DNA of 64,000 nucleotides, taken from Candidatus Flexicrinis proximus (GTDB lineage: Bacteria > Chloroflexota > Anaerolineae > Aggregatilineales > Phototrophicaceae). Position numbers and translations under genes: made by a program. The stretch lies in assembly GCA_016712885.1 (NCBI GenBank), contig JADJQF010000006.1, positions 300,437 to 364,436 of the forward strand, in the 5' to 3' direction. The notes beneath the pieces are model-generated. The model saw only the letters and a program-made list of their open reading frames with translations. It ran no database searches and was not told the origin of the DNA. This document shows positions 54,274 through 64,000 of this stretch, piece by piece (positions within the stretch are counted from its first letter, which is position 1; every line of letters begins with the position of its first letter).

Positions 54274-55669
54274 ATGTCTGCTGTTGGCACGCCTGAAAAC
54301 CCGCTGCGGGTCGCGGTGATCGGCTCTGGCCCGTCGGGGTTTTATGCCGCCGAGCATCTGTTCAAGACGCTGGGCGCAGGCGTCCGGGTAGACATGATCG
54401 AGCGGCTGCCGACGCCGTACGGGCTGGTGCGCGGCGGGGTTGCGCCGGACCATCCGAAGATCAAGTCGGTGACGAAAGTTTACGAGAAAACGGCGCTGCG
54501 TCCGGAATTCGGGTTCTACGGCAATGTGGAATTCGGCAAGGACGTCACGCTAGAGGATCTGAAGCGGCATTACCACGCGGTGATCTTCGCGGTGGGGGCG
54601 CAGACGGACAAATCGCTGGGTATCCCCGGAGAAGCGCTGGCCGGCAGCCACGCCGCGACGGAATTTGTCGCGTGGTATAACGGCCACCCGGACTACCGCG
54701 ACCGCACATTCGACCTGAGCGCCAAACGGGCGATCGTGGTCGGCGTGGGCAACGTGGCGATGGATGTCGCGCGGATTTTGGCGCGCACCTGCGGCGAACT
54801 GACCAGTTCGGACATCGCGGATTACGCGCTGGACGCGCTGGACGCGAGTCAGGTGCAGGAGATCATCGTGCTGGGGAGGCGCGGGCCGGCCCAGGCGGCC
54901 TTCACGCCCGCGGAACTGAAAGAACTGGGCGAAATGGCCGACGCTGAAGTGATCGTCGCGCCGGAAGATGCGGCGGTCGACGCGCTGAGCAGCGAGTGGC
55001 TGGCGACGGCCAACGACCGTGACGCCGAGAAGAACCTGGCGCTGCTGAAGGCCTACAGCGAACAGCCCGTGCAGGGCAAAACGCGGCGGATCATCTTCAA
55101 GTTCCTGGCGTCTCCGCTGGAGATCAAGGGGGATGGCCGCGTGGAGTCGGTGGTGATCGGCCGCAACGTGCTGGTGAAGCGTGAGGACGGGTCACTGGCG
55201 GCGGAAGGCCTCCGGCGTGACCGAGGAAATCCCGGCCGGGCTGATCTTCCGCTCGGTGGGCTACCGGGGCGTGGCGCTGCCGGGAGTGCCGTTCGACGAG
55301 CGCGGCGGGACGATCCCCAACCGCGAGGGGCGGGTGCTGGCTGCGGCGGGCGGGCAGCCGGTCGGCGCGCTGTACGCAGTCGGGTGGATCAAGCGCGGGC
55401 CGAGCGGGATCATCGGGACGAACAAGCCGGACTCGGTCGAGACGGTGGAGCGGCTGCTGGAAGATATGCGGGCCGGGGCGCTGTGGACGCCGGAGCCGGT
55501 TTTGGCCGGAACCATTAAGGAAGAATTGAAGAATCGTGGTACAATAGTCGTGGATTTTCAGGATTGGCTGAAGCTGGATGCGCGCGAAACAGAAAATGGC
55601 GCGAAAATCGGGCGACCGAGGGTGAAATTCAGCAGCGTGCCGGAAATGCTGGCGGTACTCAAGGGCTAG
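54274..55669 (+). CDS. Ferredoxin-NADP+ reductase, adrenodoxin-reductase (FprA) type, one frameshift
   Basis: The frame from ATG 54274 gives the FAD motif VAVIGSGPSGFYAAEHLFK, VDMIERLPTPYGLVRGGVAP and DHPKIKSVTKVYEK, and the NADP motif AIVVGVGNVAMDVARIL, then derails at 55206-55212. Dropping one C from GGCCTCC restores EGSGVTEEIPAGLIFRSVGY, followed by the FAD-contacting GWIKRGPSGIIGTNK and a normal C-terminus to 55669. Total about 464 residues, typical for FprA. It transfers electrons between NADPH and ferredoxin. Neither a ferredoxin nor a P450 gene is adjacent. Confidence 0.9.
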
Positions 55670-55806
55670 GCCGGGTGAGAAACCTTAATTGAAAATAGAT
55701 AATAATTGAGGCAAGGTAGGGTTTCTGTTACATCTAAACACAGCAGCCCCATGATACACTGTGGAAATGTAGGGCCAAATCCACAGTTGAAGGTGAGCGC
55801 CATCCC

Positions 55807-56175
55807 ATGGCCAACATTCTCGTCGTCGATGATGATCGTGCGCTGCTGCTGATAATGCAGCTCACGCTGGAACGCGCCGGATTCCATGTGACAACCGCCG
55901 AGAACGGCGATCAAACCCTGAAACTGGCGCACCAGTCGCAGTTCGACCTGATCATCCTGGACGACATGATGCCGGGGATGAGCGGGGGCCAGACCTGCCG
56001 GCTGCTCAAGAGCGATCCCCGCACCGAGAATATCCCGGTGATGCTGTACAGCGCGCGGTCGGACGCGGTGGAAAACGAGTACGTCCACGACATCCTGGCC
56101 AACGCCGCGCTGCGTAAACCCGCCTCGCCCACCAAAGTACTGGAAGTGGTGCGCGGGCTGCTGGCGATGGCCTGA
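55807..56175 (+). CDS. Single-domain response regulator (CheY-like)
   Basis: The 122-residue receiver has the acidic pair in ILVVDDDRALL, the phospho-acceptor Asp in LIILDDMMPGM (about residue 52-53), the switch Ser in MLYSARSD and the conserved Lys in ALRKPASP. There is no output domain, so it works by protein contact. The upstream AAGGTGAG supports the start. No kinase is adjacent. Confidence 0.92.
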   Translation: MANILVVDDDRALLLIMQLTLERAGFHVTTAENGDQTLKLAHQSQFDLIILDDMMPGMSGGQTCRLLKSDPRTENIPVMLYSARSDAVENEYVHDILANAALRKPASPTKVLEVVRGLLAMA

Positions 56176-56208
56176 GCGCGCCGAAGCACCTCCCATCAAC
56201 ACCGCATG

Positions 56209-56246
56209 AAACCGCCCGCGACAGCAACCGTCCGGGCGGTTTTCGT
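56209..56246 (+). terminator. Rho-independent terminator after the response regulator
   Basis: AAACCGCCCG / CGGGCGGTTT (10 bp), loop CGACAGCAACCGTC, followed by TCGTT. It lies 34 bases past the stop. Confidence 0.75.
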
Positions 56247-56269
56247 TGTCTGGTCTGTTATGTATTGGC

Positions 56270-56412
56270 TTTGCAGAGGCTCCGCCTCCGCACCACCGCC
56301 AAAGGGCTTATGCCCTCTGGACTCCCTCATGGCCTTCGGCTTCGCTCGCGAAACCAAAGGCGGATGAAGGGTGCATGGATGCAAATCCCTGCTGGGCCGG
56401 GGCAACGCCCCG
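56270..56412. repeat. Multi-hairpin intergenic element, forward copy
   Basis: GCAGAGGCTCCGCCTCCGC, AGGGCTTATGCCCT, a central region GGCCTTCGGCTTCGCTCGCG that is rearranged, GCATGGATGCAAATCCCTGC and CGGGGC-AA-CGCCCCG are present. Confidence 0.75.
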
Positions 56413-56420
56413 TGTTATCC

Positions 56421-57762
56421 CTAGCGCGGGCAGGCCGCATACTGGGTGAGGTCGATGAGCCAGAGGCCGCCGTGACGGCCTTCCGCGCCGAGGGCCAGCA
56501 GCTTGCCATCCGGCGAGAGCGCCGACCAACCCGACTCGTCATCCGCGAGGGTGAGCGGCAGGACGGTGAGCGTGTGGAGGGTTTCGGCGCCGAGGTTATA
56601 ACACTGGAGGCGCGCCTGGCCGTCGATATCGCGGATGACGTAGATACTGACCGGCACATTGGTGGTGGCCGCGAAGACCGGCGCGGGATAGTTGTTGCCG
56701 GGGGCTTCCCCGTCGAAGAGCTTAATCTGGTTGCCGGGGTTGGTGGTGGAGACGATGTAGTAGCCGGTCACGCCGTCAACATCCTGGGCGAGGACGACGC
56801 GGGCGCCGTCAGGGGTCGGGCCGGGGACGATCAGTGACGGCGCGACATCCATGATCGGGATGCTGACGTTCTGGCCGGCGAGGCTGGCGGTGATATAGCG
56901 CACGGGTTCACCGAACGCGCCGAAATAGTAGGCGAGGAAACGCTCGCCGGGCGTCCAGACATAGCCCTGAAGGCTGTAGCGCGAAAGCGCGTCCCAGATG
57001 AGGCGCTGGAAGGTGCCGTCCGGCTCGGCGGTGAGCAGGATATTGACCGGATCCTGAAACACGAAGCGGCGCGAGTCGGGGTGGAAGGCGATGCGGGCGT
57101 GGCGCACGTCTTCGTCATCCTCAAGGGCGAGCCGGTCAAGGATGACGGGATCGCGCAGATCGGGATACGGGAGGTCGATGCTGGCGTATTCGCCGGTTTC
57201 GGTATCAGCCGCGAACCAGTCCCAATCGGTATAGGTGTCGTCGGTGCAGCCGACGGCGAAGCGCAGTTCGCCCTGGCGCGTCCACTCGACGCGGGCGACG
57301 TCGCCTTCATAGACGGTGGTGATGTCGCGGTAGGTCAGGAAGGGATTGACGGGAGCGGGCGCGGTTTCGACGGCGGTGACGGCGACCTGCAGGGCGGCGG
57401 GGACGAGATCGTCGGCGTCCAGTTCGACGGCCAGCAGATAGGGGGCCGACTCGCCGGGTTCAAGGGCGCGGCCGGGCCGCACGCCGAGGCCGCAGGCATC
57501 GACCAGCACGCCATAGGCGATGCCGACGACCGCGCCGTCTGCCGCGGTCACCTCGCCTTCAAGGGCGACATCCAGATAGGCGGCCGTCCCGGTGTTGGTG
57601 ACGGTGCCCGCCGCGAACCACTCGGTGATGCCGAAGGGATTGACGCGCTGACTGAGGACGGGATCGGTCACCGTCAGCGGCAGGGGCCTGAGCGGCTGCC
57701 GGCATGCCGAGCGCCAGCAGCCCCAACCCGACGACACACAACCACAACCGCAGCGCACGCAT
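56421..57762 (-). CDS. Secreted beta-propeller-type protein, frameshift after signal peptide
   Basis: ATG 57762 opens MRALRLWLCVVGLGLLALGM and PAAAQAPAADG, a clear signal peptide, then the frame is lost near 57690. In the next frame the protein continues PLRPLPLTVTDPVLSQRVNP to the stop at 56421. Residues 40-180 form an FxLyL-like domain (FGITEWFAAGTVTNTGTAAY, EPGESAPYLLAVELDADD) and residues 200-445 degenerate propeller blades (RIAFHPDSRRFVFQ, GWSALSPDGKLLALGAEG, GLWLIDLTQYAAC). The function is unknown. The frameshift is probably a sequence error. Confidence 0.75.
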
Positions 57763-57846
57763 GGCAGCATTCCTGTACAGACAACCTTATGGCTGTCAGG
57801 ATACAACGGGTGGGAGGGTGTGTCTACGGCGCGGGGGCCAGCGAAG

Positions 57847-57887
57847 GCAACCTCACCCCCAGCCCTCTCCATGCTGGAGAGGGGGTG
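57847..57887. repeat. CCTC hairpin repeat variant
   Basis: GCAACCTCACCCCCAGCC runs into CCCTCTCC-ATGCT-GGAGAGGG. The loop differs from the usual GAGC; the only other such variant is at 61695, on the other side of the restriction gene. Confidence 0.75.
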
Positions 57888-57957
57888 AAAAGAAGTGAGG
57901 GAAGTGAAAGAAGTGAAAAGAAGTGGGAGAAGGGCGGTGGCGAGGGCATGACACGGC

Positions 57958-58121
57958 GGGCATGACACGTCATGCCCCTACGGACGCGGCGGGAGGATGA
58001 GGGCGGCGGCGGGGGCATGACACGGCGGGCATGACACGTCATGCCCCTACGGGGCGCGGGAGGAGGGAAAGGGCGGCGGGGGCATAATACACGGCGGGCA
58101 TGACACGTCATGCCCCTACGG
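57958..58121. repeat. Three copies of the GGGCATGACACGTCATGCCC palindrome
   Basis: Copies at 57958, 58027 and 58096 each have a 9 bp stem GGGCATGAC / GTCATGCCC, a 2-base centre and a CTACGG tail, spaced 69 bases apart. Half-sites (GGGCATGACACGGC) precede each. The last copy supplies the stop codon (58116-58118) of the neighbouring gene. Confidence 0.9.
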
Positions 58122-61100
58122 CGCCCATTCGACATAGGCGCGTTCGAGGGCTTTGAGGCGCGCCTGCCCGACGGCGTTGTCCGGGAAGACCAGCGGGAAG
58201 GTGCGCAGGATGTGGGCGAATTCGTCCCACGACAGCCCGAACAGGTGGGCGACCCGCGCGTCGATCTCGTCGCGCAGAAGTCGGCGGGCGTCGGGATCGG
58301 TCACGCCGGACTCCGGCGACCACGGCGACCCGATGACCTGCTGCCAGAGCGGCGCGAAGACCGGACGCGTGCAGGTGAGCCGCGCCGCCGCCGACACCAG
58401 CGCGTCGAAGGCCGGGTGGCCGGGCATCAGGCGCGGCAGGGGGAGCTGTTTCATTAGAAACAGGGTGACATGCGTGCCAGCACGAAACCAGCGAACCACC
58501 CAATCGAGGCAGGAACGGGTTGCCTGGTGCACACTAATACAGCACCGCGGCGGGATCTGGTGTATGGACGCCCACAGATGACCGGCAAATTACCAGGGGG
58601 CAGCACCGCAGCAATCTGGTTCGCTCATCAGTTGTACGTGCGCGATTTCACGAAAAGCGGCACGCAAACCCTTATACCAAAGTGCTGCATCTAGTTCTTG
58701 AGCGTCTTTCCGCCCTTGTCTTCCTTTGATCCAATACTGCGGCTCGGCGAAAAAGGCGTCGAACTGGTGGATCATCTTGCCTTAATAGAGCGGCAGGCCG
58801 ACGCCGGCGGTGTTGAACAGGTCGCGGTCGTTGGTCATGTGGAATTCGCTGGTGAATTTGAGGTTCCAGGCGCCGTCGACGGTCTGGCCGATCAGCGGGT
58901 GGTCGGCGTAGAGCTTGTCGGCGATCTGGTAGTCGCGCTGGGTCTGGAACTCCATGATCGAGAGCGAGTCGGAGCTGAAGCGGTGGATCGAGGCGCGGGT
59001 GACGGTCACTAGGTTCTGCGGGTCGGTCACGAAGGCCGGGAAGTCGGTTGGGGCGACGGCGACGCGCGGGTTGAAGCGGAAGGCGGCGGTGAAGCGGTCG
59101 GACGTCCCGCCCTTCTGCGCGCCGATCAGGCAGAATTTGAAGCGATGATCGACACCGGCGAAGAAATAGCGCTCGTTGCTGAAGGAGAGGATGAATTCGA
59201 GCGCGCCTTCATCTAAGAGCATGGCGCGCAGGTCTTTGGTGCCGAGGTCGTTATAAATGCCGGACGGCACGATCAGGCCGGTCCGGCCGCCGTTCGCCAG
59301 CAGCTTATAGGCACGCTCGGTGAACAGCTTGTGGGTGGCCGGGTCACCGCCCTTGCCCTGGCGCGTTAGGCGGGGCTGGCGCGGTATAGGCGGCGGTCTC
59401 GGTCGCTTCGGCGTTCTTGGCGGCGAACAGCGCGATGCGCGAGGGGTCTTCGGCGTCGAGTTCTTTGATGCGGGCTTCGGCCTGCACACGGTTGAGCTTG
59501 CTCTCGATGCGGTCGTCGAACTGGGCGTAAAACTCGCGCAGGTCGGGTTTGAGGATTTCCCACGGCGGGTTGCCGATGACGACGGCGAAGCCGGGGTTGT
59601 CGAGCGGTTTGCCGGCGGCATCGACGAAGACTTCGGGGAAGGCGGCGACCCAGTGGAAGGGGCGGACGCGGGCGGGGTCGGTAAACGACGCGGTTTCGGG
59701 GGCGAGGGCGGCGTATACCTGCGCTTCGGCGGCGGCGATGGCGGCTTCGACGGGGGTATGGTCGGCGCCGGGCTGGAGGGCGGCGAGGTCGAGGCGCAGG
59801 CGGCGCAGGTCGGCCAGCGGCGCGGCGAGGGCGTCCCAGCGCGGGTCGCCGGGCATCACGCCGACCAGCGAATTGCCGACTTTGACGTTCTGGTTGAGGA
59901 TGAGCGGCAGGTCGGTTTTGCTGCTGCGGCGTTCCATGGCGCGCATCATGAGGTTGACGACGGCCAGTTCGGCGGCCTGCGGGTCGAGGTCGACGCCGTA
60001 GAGGTGCTGCTCCAGGATGATCTGCGGGTAATCATCGAGGCGTTCGCGTTCGGCGCGGAGGGGGGCGACGGCGATCTGGATGTCCATGCTGGTGCCGCCC
60101 TCGCGGGCGATGCGCTGGGTTTCGGCGCCGATGGCGGCCTCGACGCGGGCGATTTCGGCCTCGTAGAAGTCTTTGAGAACTTCGTAGGCGGCAATCAGAA
60201 ACGAGCCGCTGCCGCAAGCCGGGTCGAGCACGCGCAGGTCGCGCAGACCGGCGGCGGTCTTGCGCGTTTCGCCGGGGACGGGCGTGCCTGCCGGGCGGCC
60301 GTCTTCGGTGCCGTAGAGGGTGCGACCGAGGGTGCGCTCGACCAGATAGCGGACGAGTACCTGCGGGGTGTAATAGCTGCCCTGCTTCTTGCGGGTTTCG
60401 AGGTTGTCGGCGGTAGTGATGTCGCCGTTGGCGTCGAGGGCGAGGCGCTTGCCGAGGTACTGCTCGTAGGTATTGCCGAGGATGTCGGCGGCGAACGAGC
60501 GGTAGCGCGCGTCGTAAAGCCGGTTGACGAGTTTGATGAGCACGCCCTGACTGAACTCGGCGGTATCGGCCAAATGCCTGGCGAACAGCGCGGAGTTGTG
60601 GTGCGTGTCGAAATTGCGGAACAGCGTGTCGATCATGCTGTCCAGCGTCGGCGCGTATTTATTGACCTGCACCAGTTCGACCATTCTGGCCAGCGTGTCT
60701 GGTGGGATGACGTAATGATCTTCGGCAAAGCGGATCAGGACGAGCCGGTCGAGGTAGCGCTGGACGACCTCGCGCACTTTCAGCACGTCGAGCGTGCCAT
60801 CCGGCAGCACCGACCACGCGTTTTGCCGGGGGTTGCGCTGAATATCGCTGGCGAGGTCTTGTCGTGCCTCCGAAATAAACGCGAGATATTCCGTGTCGAT
60901 GTCCGCGCGCAGCCGCTGATTGCTCAACTGGTCAAGGCTGCCGGACACGATATTGTTGTAAGTGAGGTGGCTCAGTAAATCGAAGTCCTGCAAATAGGCG
61001 GAAGGACTCTCGAAGGCGAAGACCAACCAGTCGCGGCGGGCGTTATACAGGCGCAAGTGCTGAAAATTGGTCAGGATCGCCCAGGTGCCGTTGTTGCTGA

Positions 61101-61488
61101 ATGCGTAGTTAATCGCCTGCTGTTCCTCTTTGGTGCGGTCAGGCGACATGCCGGGAAGCGGAAGCTGCTGCGGAGCAAGGGTATTGCGGATGGTCGGACT
61201 CAGCTTGGGCAGCGGCTGAATTTTGCCGAGCTTTTTCGCCTCGATATACAGCACGCCGCCGTTTTCCGGAATGAGCGACATATCGGGAAAACCCGCCTCA
61301 GTGTGCAGCTCATGCTTGAAATGCGTGTTGTCTTCAACCGGCCACCCCAGCACATCCCGAAACAACGGGATAATAAACTGTGCGATGACGTCCGACTCGC
61401 TCATATTCCTTTGCTGCTCGTCGGTGAGCGCGTTGAATCGCCCGATGAGTGCATCAAGTTTTTGTTTGGCGGTCTGTTCATTCCACAT
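58116..61488 (-). pseudogene. Type IIG (Eco57I-like) restriction-modification gene, broken
   Basis: From ATG 61488 the protein has a PD-(D/E)xK nuclease domain (Asp69, Glu83, Lys85 in FPDM...YIEAKK), a helical linker and an adenine-methyltransferase domain with motif I VLDPACGSGSF (420-430) and catalytic NPPW (640-643). The frame shifts near 59370, resumes as RQGKGGDPATHKLFTERAYK through FILSFSNERYFF, and hits TAA at 58782 between GVGLPLY and GKMIHQFDAFF, where homologues read straight through. After FREIAH (near 58640) the match is lost, and a C-terminal piece, FLMKQLPLPRL to LRTFPLVFPD, lies at 58116-58500. A base substitution plus missing sequence suggests genuine decay, not only read error. 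Such enzymes methylate one strand and cut nearby. Confidence 0.85.
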
Positions 61489-61624
61489 ATTACGCTGTGC
61501 CTCATGGCGGACATCGCAAACGAAAATTATAGCGCAGGTCGAAGGAGTCAGACCGGCGCGTGTGTGGGGCAAAGCGCCCACGAAAACAGTCTAGCATGGA
61601 AGGATCGGGGAATCAGAAACAAAT

Positions 61625-61656
61625 GTTCGAACATTTGTTCGAACATTTGTTCGAAC
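61625..61656. promoter_or_regulatory. Tandem LexA-like operators
   Basis: GTTCGAAC occurs three times at 12-base intervals (61625, 61637, 61649), creating two overlapping copies of GAAC-ATTT-GTTC, the form of the Gram-positive SOS box (GAACNNNNGTTC). They lie 137 bases upstream of the restriction-modification start. Regulation by LexA is an inference; other dyad-binding repressors are possible. Confidence 0.45.
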
Positions 61657-61694
61657 AGATTTTGAGGGAAGAAAGACGGTAAAAGAAGTGAAAA

Positions 61695-61969
61695 GCAACC
61701 TCACCCCCGGCCCCTCTCCATGCTGGAGAGGGGAGAAAAGAAGGGAGGGAAGTGAAAAGAAGTGGGAGAAGGGCGGCGGCGGGGTGGCGGGGACAAATCC
61801 TGCCGGTTACCCGTCGATGTGAAAGGCGGTTTCAACCGCCTCGCCGCCGCGGGCGCACCGGGCAACCCCTGGCAGCGCATCGGGCATGACACGTCATGCT
61901 CCTACGGGGGCGATGGGGGTTGGGGGAGAAAGGCGGCGGGCGGGGGCATGACACGTCATGCCCCTACGG
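61695..61969. repeat. CCTC hairpin repeat variant and two CATGACACGTCATG palindromes
   Basis: The hairpin repeat with ATGCT loop lies at 61695-61740; palindromes lie at 61882-61907 (one mismatch) and 61944-61969. With the matching set at 57847-58121 they bracket the restriction-modification locus. Nothing else is recognised in 61489-61996 apart from the operator-like repeat. Confidence 0.8.
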
Positions 61970-61996
61970 AGGCGGAGAGGGGACTAAGGGGTGAGG

Positions 61997-63844
<1,848 letters not shown>

Positions 63845-63884
63845 GGGGTCTGTCCCTCCTGGGAATGCGCGAACAGCAAAGCAT

Positions 63885-64000
63885 TGGAGGCGCTGCCCCC
63901 AAACCTCCGCCGGAGGGTGCAAGCCCCCGACCTCCCACTCTGCGTTTGACACCGCTTACGGGGTCAAACACACTGAGAGGTGCAGGAGTGACAACTCCTG
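63885..64000. repeat. Multi-hairpin intergenic element, cut by window end
   Basis: GGAGGC-GCT-GCCCCC, GGAGGGTGCAAGCCCCC, central GTTTGACACCG / CGGGGTCAAAC and GCAGGAGT-GACA-ACTCCTG follow one another in forward order to the last base of the window. Confidence 0.85.

Overview
This is a 64 kb stretch of a GC-rich bacterial chromosome, most likely from the phylum Chloroflexota (Anaerolineae-like). That assignment is an inference. It rests on the many secreted beta-propeller proteins, a bacterial Elp3 with a CPGTCIFCPND iron-sulphur motif, a UDP-sulfoquinovose synthase, and intergenic DNA packed with hairpin repeats. I see no rRNA, tRNA, CRISPR array or complete insertion sequence.

Layout. 1-11 kb holds two sensor kinases, three secreted WD40/propeller proteins and glycine C-acetyltransferase. 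11-15 kb is a GT8 glycosyltransferase, a HAD phosphatase and sqdB, which together look like a sulfolipid locus. 15-24.5 kb has small secreted proteins, a TIR protein, an EamA exporter, two tandem GNAT acetyltransferases and an NTF2-fold protein. 24.7-29.6 kb has elp3 and then a roughly 3 kb segment of small genes and a hydrolase, bounded by direct repeats of the elp3 5' end. 29.6-42.5 kb has another propeller protein, a flavin amine oxidase, a cold-shock protein, a membrane glycosyltransferase, an RluB-type pseudouridine synthase with a 38-residue repeat tail, a NagD-like phosphatase and a protein with an extracellular-contractile-injection-system cargo motif. 42.6-49 kb carries a primosome operon read leftward: dnaB with an intein, a DnaD-like protein, a tandem-AAA+ DnaC-like loader and a GNAT enzyme, with a bifunctional-nuclease-family gene upstream. 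49-56 kb has a VIT1-type transporter, dnaN, an aldo/keto reductase, an adrenodoxin-type ferredoxin reductase and a CheY-like regulator. 56-64 kb has a propeller protein, a decayed type IIG restriction-modification gene flanked by palindromic repeats, and glmS.

Two themes cut across the window. First, about 17 copies, whole or partial and in both orientations, of an intergenic element made of about five short hairpins in fixed order. The loops and stems differ between copies but each stem still pairs with itself, so the structure rather than the sequence seems conserved. I do not recognise this element and consider it the best candidate for something undescribed. Second, at least eight loci carry single-base frameshifts, including dnaN and glmS, which are normally indispensable. 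This points to residual indel errors in the assembly, so broken genes here should be read with caution.
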